Assembly (NCBI GenBank): GCA_037976565.1
Contig: CP137674.1
Span: 5,021,284 to 5,085,283 of the forward strand
Direction of reading: 5' to 3'
Length of the DNA stretch: 64,000 bases
Source: Mesocentrotus franciscanus
Taxonomy: Eukaryota > Echinodermata > Echinoidea > Camarodonta > Strongylocentrotidae
Positions 48,901 through 60,136 of this stretch are shown piece after piece. Numbering within the stretch: position 1 is the stretch's first letter; every line of letters begins with the position of its first letter. The translations under genes and the position numbers were made by a program. The notes under the pieces were generated by a model. The model saw only the letters and a program-made list of their open reading frames with translations, searched no databases and was not told where the DNA came from.

Positions 48901-49487
48901 AAATCATGGTCACAAATCAACAAAATGTTTGTGTGTAATTGAGAATGTACAGACCTGTATCAATCAATGAATTTACGTCTGGGGACAGACAGACCTTTAA
49001 CCATCAGAAAGACATGACTCAGTTTTGAACAAGAGTCTATCGGGGTCAGTAACTCAATTAGTGAATGTACGTGAAGGCAGACAGCTGACCGTGCAGATCA
49101 AGACCACTTCACATCTCCAAAGGATTTCATTCATCGTAATTACCTGTACATGAAACTCTATACATGTACTTGTATGTGCCACTGAATTTCTGAAGAACTG
49201 TTTTTAAAATTATTATTAGCATGAAGATTAGCTACATTTTTTATTGGCATGAATATTCTACAATGACTTCCTGTTTTCCTTCATCTGAATGAAAAATTGT
49301 CTTTATTTCTGAGACTTCCATCATTAGAGAAACGTGTATTGAGTAATTGCTACTTTCCAGATATGGGTGTTATGTGACCACAAAAAATGGTGGAAAAGAG
49401 TTGACCTGTAAAAATAGATAAAATAAATAAATAATAAATGAAGTGTTTTTGGACAAAAAGAAGGGGAAAAAAAGAGAAAAGTCTTAC
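48901..49487. other. Putative intron downstream of the coding exon
   Basis: AT-rich sequence following the donor of the exon at 49488-50070 on the minus strand. No following exon is recognisable. Confidence 0.35.
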
Positions 49488-50070
49488 CAATATCAGAATC
49501 ACTGTGCGTTGCCATGTCGTACCCAGATAGCCCTCTCATACGAACTTCCATCTTGCTCATTCCCAATGGCCTCTTGCCAGGTGAAGCGGACACTGACCGC
49601 TTGACGGACGGACATCCGTTTATATCCACAGCCAAGCTGTTGGCATGGATATTCGGGGTTGAAGCAGTCTTTGGGTAAGGCACATGGGGTTTATCTTCGT
49701 CAGAGGAGCTTGCAGAGCTAGAATCTCGTTTGTGCATTTTGATGCGAGTGTGGTGTTGCGCAGGAGACGTAGGAGCAGAGATATGTTGTTCAGGGACTGG
49801 GGTATAGTGGTGGTGGTTCCCTAGGTAATCTTGAGGGGGCGCAATGATCTGGAAGGTGGGTGACGAAGGTCCGTTGCCAACATTTGGTGGGGGAGTTCCT
49901 GGGGTTCCATTCTGCAGGGGAGGGGGAGGGGGCTGCTCTATCAGGGGACCATTCTCTTTCGGTGGAGAAGACGGGGGCATGGTATAAGAATCCATGCTAT
50001 GTGCCGATGTTGGTTGTTGGGATTCCCGGCTCCCACCAACCTCCACCTCTATCTCCTTGCTATCACTCAT
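49488..50070 (-). CDS. Coding exon: proline/serine-rich N-terminal segment, unidentified protein
   Basis: The clearest protein-coding sequence in the window. A strong acceptor (CATTTTTGCAG) lies directly before the ATG at 50070. The frame runs 194 codons to a consensus donor (GTAAGAC) at 49487, leaving one base over (phase 1). The ATG may be the true start or an internal methionine. Residues 1-11 are acidic. Residues 30-80 are proline-rich, with PPPPPLQNG at 47-55, a possible SH3, WW or EVH1 ligand. Residues 110-130 carry KMHKRDSSSASSSDEDKP, a basic patch followed by acidic serine sites of casein-kinase type. Residues 157-167 (KRSVSASPGKR) resemble basophilic-kinase or 14-3-3 sites. The end is SGYDMATHSDSDI. 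No folded domain is present, so it is probably a disordered cytoplasmic or nuclear N-terminus. GC content is well above the flanks. Introns and remaining exons are not recognised, and I do not identify the gene. Confidence 0.8.
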
Positions 50071-50234
50071 CTGCAAAAATGACACGAGACAATAAATCAA
50101 TTGGAATGTACCACATTGTCATTTTTAGATGTCAATTAAAAGTGCCATAAGACATGAAGGAGTCCACTTAGGAATACATGAATACATAAGTTGAAAAATC
50201 GAAAAAATGAGAACACTTCTACTCTAAACTCACT
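50071..50234. other. Putative upstream intron
   Basis: AT-rich sequence 5' of the coding exon on the minus strand, beginning with the acceptor tract. Confidence 0.4.
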
Positions 50235-50556
50235 GGGTGGTATTCTCTTAAGTTAAGCCGGGACTAAGTCCAGACTAAACAAGGATTTTAGTTCACACTT
50301 CTATGGAATGCTAGGTTTCATCTTCCTCCTTCAATAATCATGACAAAGATAATCTACCAAAGACTTTATTGAAATTCAGTTCATATTCATATTATCTTTT
50401 TCTTCCCATTTCATTGCAAAATTAATTTTTTGGACACTTTTCATTGCAGGATTAAAATAATCTGTACAGGGAAAATGAGTTGGCAACAGGCACTCCATAA
50501 AAGTGTGAACTAGTTAAGCCGAGCTTAACTTAGTTCGCGGTATCGAAATACCACCC
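50235..50556. mobile_element. MITE, GGGTGGTATTCT family, copy 2
   Basis: GGGTGGTATTCT and a right end of AATACCACCC enclose sequence that matches 1946-2281 in inverted orientation. ACT flanks both sides (50232-50234 and 50557-50559), a 3-bp duplication. It lies just upstream of the coding exon, probably in an intron. Confidence 0.8.
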
Positions 50557-50890
50557 ACTGTATTTTGCAAAAGAAATAAAGTTGATACCAAAGTTAAAGC
50601 AATCCTACCAAAACTGAAACCAATAATATACTGTGTACTACAGTCTACAGCTAAACTAAAACATTTCACACATTGCAGCATTCGTCTGAAGCCCAAGCTG
50701 CACAGCCTAGTAATAAATCTTGCTCAGATTATTAACAACATCTTGCATATGAAGGCATACATTGTACACACTTTTGGAAACTAAACAGTGATGATTTATT
50801 GACATACTGCAATCATAATAAGGCTACAGCATACTGTACATGTACATGAATTGTACCTAACAAAAGATGTCATTTGGCAAATTGCCTGTA

Positions 50891-51333
50891 TAGGGGCGTT
50901 CACACCTACTGAAAAGAGTGAGTTTTAAAAATTGATTTTTTGCATCGCGATCCAAAAATCCTTTTTTGCGTGTGTGGACAGAATAATTTCAGTAATCTTC
51001 GCGATTTGCATCGCGATCCAATTCGCAGTAAGTCTTGCGATTTTTTCAGAATAATCGCGATAGTTTGCTGAGCCCGATTTTTCAGAATAACCGCGATAGT
51101 TTGGTGGGCGCTGTGTGTGTGAATGGCATTGAGAATCAAAAATCTATTTAGTTAATCCCAGGATTCCAAGCGCGATACATCATCTAGATTCACGCATGCA
51201 CAGTTCAGACGTTCTTGCCGTCATTAATCTTTGCACCGCGATCCAATTCGACTAAATTGACGTACATTGTATGTGTTTACGGTCGCAAAAAAAAAAAAAT
51301 CGATCTTTGCATTTTTATGTGTGAACGGGACTA
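50891..51333. mobile_element. Inverted-repeat element with CGTTCACAC ends
   Basis: TAGGGGCGTTCACAC and GTGTGAACGGGACTA are imperfect inverted ends. The inside repeats GCATCGCGATCCAA (about 50942, 51008 and, as CACCGCGATCCAATTCG, 51235) and AATCGCGATAGTTTG. No transposase is visible. Confidence 0.65.
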
Positions 51334-51370
51334 ATGTGTTTACCTTTAATAGAATAGTATCTTATAATCT

Positions 51371-51406
51371 ACATACATGTACATGTACATGTACATGTAC
51401 ACCTGT
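51371..51406. repeat. TACATG tandem run
   Basis: Five consecutive ACATGT units, one of the longest runs of this hexamer in the window. Others lie at 53776-53822 and 62655-62683. Confidence 0.8.
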
Positions 51407-51554
51407 ACTTGTAAAGTCAATTAAGCAAATAGACGAAATACATGTAGCATTTGTAGCACTGAAAAAATAATTTGTTTATTAAACAATACGGAGAAAGTTG
51501 ATGAATATTACAACATGATCCTACCACTACCCCCTAAACCCCCCAGTCTGTCAG

Positions 51555-51590
<36 letters not shown>

Positions 51591-52370
51591 CTTTCATCTC
51601 TCTCATTTGCTAGAGCTGCCTCACTCTCCTATCACTGTCAGTGAATCACTTATTCTTTTCTTTTTGCATCCCTCCCTCCCCTTCCACCTCCCTCCCTGAA
51701 ACCATCTTCCTTCCCTGTCTCTTTTACCGTCCAACTCTGTTATAATCTGTCTACATTTGTAGCAACATGAAATGTTATCAACAAATCCGTTATCTCTGAG
51801 AGCCCTTTCAAGTTTAAAGGTAAATAAAACAATATTTGCTTTGCACTTCCTGATAATGTTGCACAAAGTGCTGTGTAAAGGAATAATTGTCACAACATAA
51901 TGTACCTGTAAATGTAGGATTAGATTTGTCATATTCTAAAAACTGACATTATTGTTACAACTTCACACAATACAGAAAACTGCTTAAAAATTAAAGAAAT
52001 TAATGCAGTAAAATATAACAACATTAATTAGCATGAGTATTTGATATACATGTATCTGTATAATATTAAGTGAGGATATGAAGAGACCACAAATGTTCAC
52101 AGCTACTTCTGCCATTTGCCATTTATTTACATTGAATTGGTTTTAATTTTGCCAAGGAGGGGTATTTGGGGGGGGGGGGCATTTACTGCATCATGTTTGA
52201 ACAAGCTAAAAAAAGTCCACATTAAAGATAACTAGAGAGCCTACAGATCCATGGAAGAATAGCAAAGATTTTGTTTTGGTATGTTTTTTGTTACCTGATG
52301 ATGTGGCTGAATATTGATACACCTTGTACTTCTTAATACTACATTGTAGATCCCTGCAGTATGTGTACAT
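51407..52370. other. No gene recognised; CT run
   Basis: A CT-rich run lies at 51555-51605 and a G run at about 52169-52181. The 103-codon minus-strand frame at 51621-51932 has no motif. Confidence 0.4.
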
Positions 52371-52470
52371 AATCATAATAAATAATAATATTTTTGCTTT
52401 ATAGCGCTTAATACGTCGGGAATGTCCAAGTTTCTATTAAAAGCGCTTAACATTATTACCCCGGTCATGT
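52371..52470 (-). mobile_element. SINE or LINE 3' end fragment
   Basis: On the minus strand the segment reads GTATTAAGCGCTATAAAGCA and then an ATTATT tail. The AGCGCTATA-plus-ATT layout resembles the tail of the SINE at 62843 and is common in animal SINE tails. Confidence 0.45.
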
Positions 52471-52933
52471 ATACTGTACAACAGCTCTATCATTTGATCA
52501 CACCAACCAACCACCAGTACAGTTTGATATCTTTCCCCAAAGCACTACTTGATTCCCAGGGAGGACATGAGAGGGCAGGATCATCAGCTTTTCAGCTTAA
52601 CCTCAAAATGCTCCGATTTCAAAATTCTCTTCAAAAGCAGTCGAGACACAAAATTGCCAGTGAGATACCCTGCACCTGCTATATCTCGATCAACTCTGAC
52701 TTTTATTAAATGACTCCAATAGGAAATGACGCACAAATTGTAAATGTAAATCTACAACTGTATACATGTAGGTGACATACCCTAAACCTACAACGTCCAA
52801 AATTGAATATGCTTCAACATCACAACTCTCTCTACATTAACAATGATAGATTGATTTAGGTATCCTGCCAGCCCACTCACAATGTTATTCAAGATTGTGA
52901 AACCCTGTAACAGCTCTGGTTATGAACGATTAC

Positions 52934-53428
52934 TTGAATAAAAATGTTATGATTTGAGAGTGTGAACAAGGTGTAATAGTAATTTGCTACTCATGGTAAG
53001 GGCTGATCCCATAATAGATATCATGCATAAGAATAAACAAGTAAGGACTACACCGTATCAAAATTCATTGGACATTGATGAGCTACCTGGGAGAGGATTG
53101 AAGTATTGCAGGTGTCAAATAACTCACTACATGCAGCTGCAGTTGCTATGACAATCATTGTCCACCCCAACATCAAGTTTTTGAATAAAAAATTCATTAT
53201 TTGGGAGTGTGAACACTGAACAGGGAGTATAAGTAAAATTGCTACTCATGGTAAGGTCTGAACCCAAGGGATATCCAGGCATAAGAATGAACAAGTAGAA
53301 CTACACCGTATCAAAATTCATTGGGCATTAATGAGCTACGGGGGAGAGGATTGAAGTATTGCAGGTGTCAAATAACTCACTACATGTGGTTGCTATGACA
53401 ATCATTGTCCACCCATACATCAACTTGA
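52934..53428. repeat. Tandem duplication, 247-bp unit, two copies
   Basis: 52934-53180 and 53181-53428 share long blocks (for example ACTACACCGTATCAAAATTC, GAGGATTGAAGTATTGCAGG, GCTATGACAATCATTGTCCA), with several indels. Non-coding. Confidence 0.8.
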
Positions 53429-54101
53429 TTTAAATAAACAGGAGATTTGTGGAAGAAACAAGTATTTGGAACTTTGAGAAATGGAAAAGCAAAGATAAGA
53501 ATGTAATGAATATATTTTGAGAAAAATTGGTATTAAAGACAGCCCTAATAATTTTCACAAAAATTTCACCAAAAGTGTGCATATACATGTATATATGTGT
53601 TTATTTTCGTACATGTATCCCGTCTGGCATGTGGTTTGTATTTCTTCTACTTGGCCTCTTTTCAATAGGTTTCCAAATTCCTCAAAGAAGAAAAAGTCAG
53701 GGCTATTTGGAGTCATATACATAATTTGTAATGAGTAACACGGCAGTGGTATCACTTGTATTTCACCAAAATCAGGTCTACATGTACATGTACCAGTACA
53801 TTGTACATGTACATGTACAAGTATTTGTTTCATTAAACAGAATGAGTACTCTAGTATACATTACAAGTAGGCCAGAAATTTGTTAAATTCCATTTATGGG
53901 TATATGACTATATGTCTATTGAAGAAGGGATGATAGATTTCATTACCTGGCATACAGTACATCCTGATATAATTATCAACAAATTATTACTTTAACCGTC
54001 TCTTCCTGTTCCGAATGCACTCGGAACATGTACACATTGAAAAGGAGTTGAACAGTTTACTGGTACCAGTATGTTTAGCAAATATTCACACCAAGCCTCT
54101 T
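53429..54101. other. No gene recognised
   Basis: Overlapping frames on both strands have no motifs; TACATGTA run at 53776-53822. Confidence 0.4.
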
Positions 54102-54357
54102 AAAGTTACTATGTCCCTTTTGCAGCCAACATCAAATTCTGTAGAACTTTGCAGGAATAATGAATATGTCATGTATGTCCTATCTGTGAAATTTTAACGT
54201 TAGCAGTGTCCTAGTATTCAAATTATGCAAGGAAACCCGTTTACTTTCTAGACTTCCATGTCAGACACTATTGAGTGACTGACTTGACATCTTGCTGTAC
54301 ATAACAGGTACATGTACAGTGTACATGAGCATTTGTCTACATCAATAACACACTAGG

Positions 54358-56217
54358 TAGGGGAGAGTGGGGTTGGTTGGAACGCGGGGTTAGTTGAAAC
54401 ATTGAGATTTTCCTAAAAATCAACAATTAATTTCTAGAAACACTAACATCAGGTGGTGTGCAAAAGCAACCCCCACATACCACATTGCCTACAACTCATG
54501 GGTCTCAGTCTTCTTGGAGTTAGAAAGGTAACTTTGATTTTTCAACTTTTGACTAAATTTTTTGACATTAAGAAATTTTGTATTATCTCTATGATTTTTG
54601 TAGATTCATGTGGCTATATTTTTGGTATGTTAGGCTCTTATACTAAGCTACAAAATAAGGCTAAATAGGTGTGCAGTTGTATGCCATGTTTTGCACAATA
54701 AGCTTAAACATCTGCCAAGTGCTCTCGGGTTAGTTGAAACATTGGGCATGGGGTTTATTGGAACATGTTCCAACCAACCCCATCATATTAATTAAATGTA
54801 AAGTGAATGCATATTACTGTATTTTTAAAATTTAAACATAGTATTATTATATGGACAACCCAATTAACCTGTTTGTGTTGTTCTACAGTTTGAAACAAAT
54901 AGTTTTGAAATGGTTATTATAACCTGCGAGTGTTCTTCTACACTGTACAGTTTGAAACAAATTTTGAAATTTAATATTAGGCTACTGAGCCTGAACACAA
55001 AATTGTTAAATAGGCAGGCCCTATATTGTGTGTTGAAGTAGTTTAAAAATCTTAACCTGTGTTGTGTTGTTAAACCTGAAATAGTTTGAAAGCAAATAGT
55101 TCGAGACTGAAATGGTTAAAATCTATGAGTGTTGTACCTGCGACAAATTTTGAAATAAACTTTATAGTTATGAATTTATTGAACCTTAACATAAAATGGG
55201 TTATAAATGTGTGATGAACAGTAGGCCTTTAGAAGTTTTTTACTATTCCAAATTACTTGATTTCAAACTTTAAAGGTACATCATATCTGTCGCATCTCTT
55301 TCGCAACCTGCTTGAGACTCCTACTGTGATCATGGCAGGAGTGTTAGGCTGACTTCAAAGGAGACTAACTTAAATGTGGTACATCCTTAACCCTAACCCT
55401 GTTTTCGTTTCAAATGTATACATGAAAAAAGAGTGGTTCACCCAGGATTCGAACCGGGACCTCTCGCACCCCAATCCCTTGATCACCCATAGCAAGCCAC
55501 GCCTGTGACGCTGCCATGGCAGCGATTTGGTACCTATATAGGCCACCGGTTGATGACGTAGTCGGACTTAGTGCAATTTTCTGATTTTCGACAGTGAGAT
55601 ATAGTGAGCTATAGGTCTATTAGGGTTAAGGTTCTGAACCTGAAATATTGTTTTGGAAACAAATAGTTAGGCGTACAATTTGTAACAATAGTAAACAACT
55701 TTATAACCCGTGAAGTCTACAGTACATAGTCTTTTCAGCTAATCTCACCGTAGCCCCCTTGAGACACCTACAGACTTCAGTGACTGCAAAGGTCTCAAGC
55801 AGACTCCGAAGAAGACTACATTTGTAACTAAAAGACTGTGTATCCTTAATTGAGTGTTGTTGATCGTTGTTGATCATTAGGGCATGCCATATTGATTTTT
55901 AAATTGATTTTTAAAATCATTTAACAACAGTTGTAAGTAGTTACAGTGTAGTTTTTAGTAACCACACACCATGTTCCAACTAACCCCATGTCATGTTCCA
56001 ACTAACCCCATGCATGGGGTTAGTTGAAACAACTGAGATAACTTTTTCAAAGTGGATTATTTTAATAACATAAACAAGTCTTAGAATGTTATATGCTGTA
56101 TTTGTAACACACAGATGTATGCTTGAACTGATATAGTTATTATATCCTGAATCAATTTTAATTGCGTTATAGAGTCATTTTTCTGAAAAATGTTCCAACC
56201 AACCCCACTCTCCCCTA
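54358..56217. mobile_element. 1.86 kb inverted-repeat element, GGGGTTGGTTGGAAC ends
   Basis: TAGGGGAGAGTGGGGTTGG and its exact inverse bound the element; the match continues through GGAAC for 26 bp. Variants of the end (GGGGTTAGTTGAAAC and GTTCCAACTAACCCC) recur inside at about 54384, 54727-54781 and 55971-56030. No transposase frame is evident. The inside also holds phrases such as CAGTTTGAAACAAAT in loose repetition and a tRNA-like segment at 55432-55505. The exact target duplication is unclear. Confidence 0.75.
55432..55505 (-). pseudogene. tRNA-Pro-like pseudogene or SINE head
   Basis: On the minus strand GGGGTGCGAGAGGTCCCGGT followed by TCGAATCC closely resembles the anticodon-to-T-arm region of proline tRNA, with GGG at the anticodon position. 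The 5' side of the anticodon stem and the acceptor stem do not pair, so it is not a working tRNA. No SINE body is clear. Confidence 0.55.
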
Positions 56218-56485
56218 CTTGTAATGGCCAAAATAAAACTGATTGAATCTTTGTGCAGCACAAAATGTACGACCATTCGGTACAAGGGTCTGAAAATCAG
56301 ACTACTACTTAGGTGATTGCAATCACTTATGTTGATTCGACAACTAATGGTCGTTATTTTCCCACAAAAAGCCATTTTCAAACCCTTTCGTTTTGAGAGA
56401 AGTTCTAAATAAGTATTGTCTTTCAAATGCCATTGGAATTTAACCTTTTCATTTTTTTGACTTGCAAATGGGACATAGTACCTTT

Positions 56486-57144
56486 AAGGGTCACTTTGTC
56501 AGAGTTAATATGTACATGTGCATGTATGTGTCTATGATGGGCACTTGGCAGGATATTATTATCCAAAAATCCAAAATCATGTATGCATGTTAATGACAAC
56601 AAATGAATGCAATCAACTGTAATTGGGCAGATACAGGCAAGAAACATAAGAATTTCAGAATGTTTGTGAAGTGCTCTCAGAACATTGTCAAATGGAGGTA
56701 CACCTGTACATGTACATGTACTGTACAATGTGTATAACACTACCATGCGATGAAGATGGCACCCTGAAATAGCAGTCAAACACTGATGAAGTCGGTATGT
56801 ATTGGGACTTGATTCAGACATGGCCTCATTTACATGACACCCTCTCCTCAACAAATCAATATGGCAGATGCCACAATAACAAACCCCTCAAGTAAAGTCA
56901 GAACCGCTCTCATTTACAAATCAAATTCCTTTCTATAGCTCTGGGAAGCATGGGTAATTTCTGAAACTCCTCCATTACATAAAATAGATTCTACTTGGGC
57001 ATATATTTCAGAAAAGCAAAATAATCAGATTTTAGCGTACACAAACTCACAAAGCATTATCTTCTACATTTATAGTGATCTCCTAGTTGTTAGAAGGCCA
57101 TGCTGATAACGGGTTATCTGACCATGGTCTGAATCCATACGTGT
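56486..57144. other. No gene recognised
   Basis: The 143-codon minus-strand frame at 56423-56854 overlaps the end of a transposable element and has no recognisable domain. Otherwise non-coding. Confidence 0.4.
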
Positions 57145-57454
57145 AGGCCTGTCTTCATCAGACCGAAGTTGCAAAATAACCCGCTATGTTCAGACTCGAG
57201 ATATTTTCCCGAAACTCGAAATTGCGTCTTCACCAGACCTATACACTCATCACAAACTAGCTTGGACAAGCGCAAATTAGCCCGCTACCGCTATTATGGA
57301 AACAAAACCAAGGTTTCTCAGGATATTTTCTCGACCAAATATCGCGCAAATTGCAACTGCGGGCTGATGAAGACGCAAATTAGCTGGCTAATTGAGATCG
57401 GGGTAGTTAAAATAGCGGGTTATTTTGCAACTTCGGTCAGATGAAAACAGGCCT
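57145..57454. mobile_element. MITE with long inverted ends, AGGCCTGTCTTCATC
   Basis: About 42 bp at each end are inverted copies with few mismatches; the shared core is GAAGTTGCAAAATAACCCGC. Inside there are more inverted phrases (GAAACTCGAAATTGCGTC and CAAATTGCAAC) and CGCGCAAATTGC. The 91-codon frame is a by-product. Confidence 0.8.
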
Positions 57455-57689
57455 CATGTACATGTAGCAGCTCTGTATTTCCATCCTGTGCATGAAGTAA
57501 TGCAAATGTAGTCGTCTAGGATAAAGAATAATAAAGGTGTCTCCAACATTTGCTAAGGTGCCAATTGCTCTGGGCTTTATATCGTCGAAAGTATAGGGGT
57601 AAGATTAGGGTTTCGATTGGGTTTTAGGTACCGGTAGGTTAGGTTTACATGTAGGGCTAGCATTAAGGTTTTGTATAGTGTAGGGTCCA

Positions 57690-57987
57690 GGGGGGTGCTT
57701 CACAAAGACTAAGATCGACTTTAAGTTGGACTTAACTATGGCAGGCCGTTCATGCCACTGTTTGTTCTCACCATTTACTGGCATTGGTCTCTCAAGGGAC
57801 GTACAAATCACGGTCACAAATCTACAGAATTTACATTTTTTTATACACTGTAGTTCATTATTGAAGGAAAAAATATTATCTAAAGATCATAATTGAGAGA
57901 CCAATGGTGAGAACAACCAGTGGCATGAATGGCCTGCCATAGTTAAGTCCAACTTAAAGTTGATCTTAGTCTTTGTGAAACACCCCC
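57690..57987. mobile_element. MITE, ACTAAGATCGACTTTAAG family, complete copy
   Basis: GGGGGTGCTTCACAAAGACT and a right end of AGTCTTTGTGAAACACCCCC bound 298 bp. CATGCCACTG and CAGTGGCATG, CTCAAGGGACGTACAAAT and related phrases make most of the element one large imperfect palindrome. It matches 32307-32596 closely and serves as the intact reference for 48587-48900. Confidence 0.8.
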
Positions 57988-59175
57988 TGGTACAACTGGT
58001 ATAAAACCATGCTCTTACACTGTTGCAGCATCATAGTGGCAACATCGTTGGCAACAGCAGTGGAAACAAAATGAATCTACAAACATAAAAATCTATTTTT
58101 CTGATTTCAATAATATTCATGAACCTCCAGGTGCAGTTCTTCCCACTGTCATTCAATTTATTTTGTGTATAATGGGTCATTCCTCCTGAAATATTTTGCT
58201 GTAAAGTATACCCTCACACTTCAAATTGGATGACAACAAGATCACAGACTTCAAGACTATGCTTGATAAATCGGAAGTAGGCTCCTAATCTGTTCGGTCA
58301 TATTTCAGTAAGTTGACTACATCAGAAGATACTCTTTCAGATTTAGAATTTTAAGTACACTTTGCTATGCACACATGCTTGAAAGGCAAGTGCGAATGTA
58401 CGTGTAAATCAAATCAATAAAGATAAAATGTACATTTTGCAATGCAAGATTCAGGACATCTTTCAGTATGCACACAAATAAAATATTAAAAAATTAAAAA
58501 TTAAACCAAACAAATTCATAAACACAAACAAGAAAAAAAGAAGCTTTTGTAAGCACAAAACTGTTATTAATTTCATAAGCAGTCCAAGCTGTCGTAAGTT
58601 TCATGCAATGAAATGGCTGAATTTTGGCAAATCCCAAGAAGCATCTTGCAGCCAAAATGGCCTTCAAAGAGTTCAGGAAACTTTCAGGTCACTGTATTTT
58701 CTGGTTTCACAGAGACACAAGAAGACTTATGGCACTGCCAAAACACTTTAAATGGCTGCATCCAGAAAATGAACTCAGTCTATGAGGCTCAAACCTTGAT
58801 GCGAATCGAAGACTATTCACACAATCTTGAACTTTTACAATCTTAAGGCTTGTTCAGATATATGGTGCAGTAAACTGCCACCAAAAAAAGGCAGCCGCAG
58901 ATCTTTTACATGTAAATGAATGGCAACCGAGCGCAAGAAAGGACTTGTGGGTGTTCACTAAGCTCCGTGTAATGAGATACAGAGATGTGAAGCAGCATAT
59001 GAGACTTTATGTCATCAAAATATGCTGAGGTTTAGTTGCGTCATATCTGAATGAGCCTTTAGAGATTAAATGTCAGGAGTCTGAAGAAAAAAAATGTCTA
59101 TTTTCAATAATTTTTTGAAAATTGCTTGGATAGTTTCTCCATTAGAAATACATGTACTGTACATGTAGGATAAGG
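57988..59175. other. No gene recognised
   Basis: AT-rich non-coding sequence; the 77-codon frame at 58613-58846 has no recognisable motif. Confidence 0.4.
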
Positions 59176-59232
59176 GGATCTGATAGAAAATTGGATCTGA
59201 TAGAAAATTGGATCTGATAGAAAATTTGATCT
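59176..59232. repeat. 17-bp tandem repeat, about 3.3 copies
   Basis: The unit GGATCTGATAGAAAATT repeats at 59176, 59193 and 59210, with a partial fourth. Confidence 0.85.
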
Positions 59233-59283
59233 CATTTTGGTATATCTGCATGCAGAATTGAGCTCAGCCTAAAACGTTAATTA

Positions 59284-59669
59284 TTAAAGGGATTAGGTAT
59301 CTTTGTCTCAGATTCTAAACAAAATCCTGGATTTAGCTCATGCTGCAATCATAATTATAAACCTTTAGGTCAGTCAGGAATCCCATGACGTTTACAAGCC
59401 AATCGCCCGTCTGATTATCAAGATATTTATGATTGGAATTCGAAATTTTAAAAATCGTTTCCAAACTGTTTTTATAACACTACAGTCTTCTGGGGAAAAT
59501 GAGTATGGTAAAACCGGTCACTCAAAGATTTTTACTTTTTTTGAGGCACTTCATGATCATTTTGATAGGCAATTTTTTTAGGGCTTCAATATTACTCTGT
59601 ATCACAGACGCTGATAACACGTAGGGCCATGCATCTCAGATTTGGTATTGAAAAACAATGCCTTTAATT
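59284..59669. repeat. Dispersed repeat, about 390 bp, copy 2
   Basis: Inverted relative to 37184-37575, with moderate divergence. It starts TTAAAGGGATTAGG and ends AATGCCTTTAA. Confidence 0.7.
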
Positions 59670-60034
59670 TTTTGTTTATTGACCATTAAAGGTATTAAAC
59701 AAAAGGTTGAAAGGTTGAATAACTAAAGGTTGATGATAAAGTACATCTTGAGCAGCCTCATATCAAGGTACTGGTAAGACTAATGTCAACATACAATGTA
59801 CATGTAGATCACCAGCCTCGCATTCTAGCTGATTGAACATGTGGGCTTTATACGTACAGGTAATTAAGACTGAAAATTTGCATCTAACTTTTAATCCAAT
59901 GCACTAGTTTCTAAATGATGTGACCAACTGCACACACAATGCTATTACAGTGAAGACTGATGTCAAATAAAAGAACATAATATAACATGTATAATCACAA
60001 AAAGGATCTTTTTCAATCGGGAGTTAAATCAAGA

Positions 60035-60136
60035 TCACTCACTACTCACCTACTCACTCACTCACACTCACACTCACACTCACACTTACACTCACTTTCT
60101 CACTCACTCACTCACTCACTCACTCACTCACTCACT
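60035..60136. repeat. TCAC/CACTCA microsatellite
   Basis: Tetranucleotide CTCA and hexanucleotide CACTCA units alternate for about 100 bp. The open frame that crosses them is compositional. Confidence 0.85.

Larger units (their letters stand above)
54102..56485. mobile_element. Inverted-repeat element AAAGTTACTATGTCCC, interrupted copy
   Basis: The outer parts (54102-54356 and 56218-56485) match 26692-27230 in inverted orientation up to both ends. The centre is replaced by the 1.86 kb element at 54358-56217. Confidence 0.8.

Noticed and set aside
55432..55505. Possible functional proline tRNA gene
   Set aside because: The 3' half is convincing, but the 5' anticodon stem and acceptor stem do not pair.
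56423..56854. 143-codon minus-strand frame
   Set aside because: It starts in unique AT-rich sequence and ends inside a transposable element; no motif or splice context.
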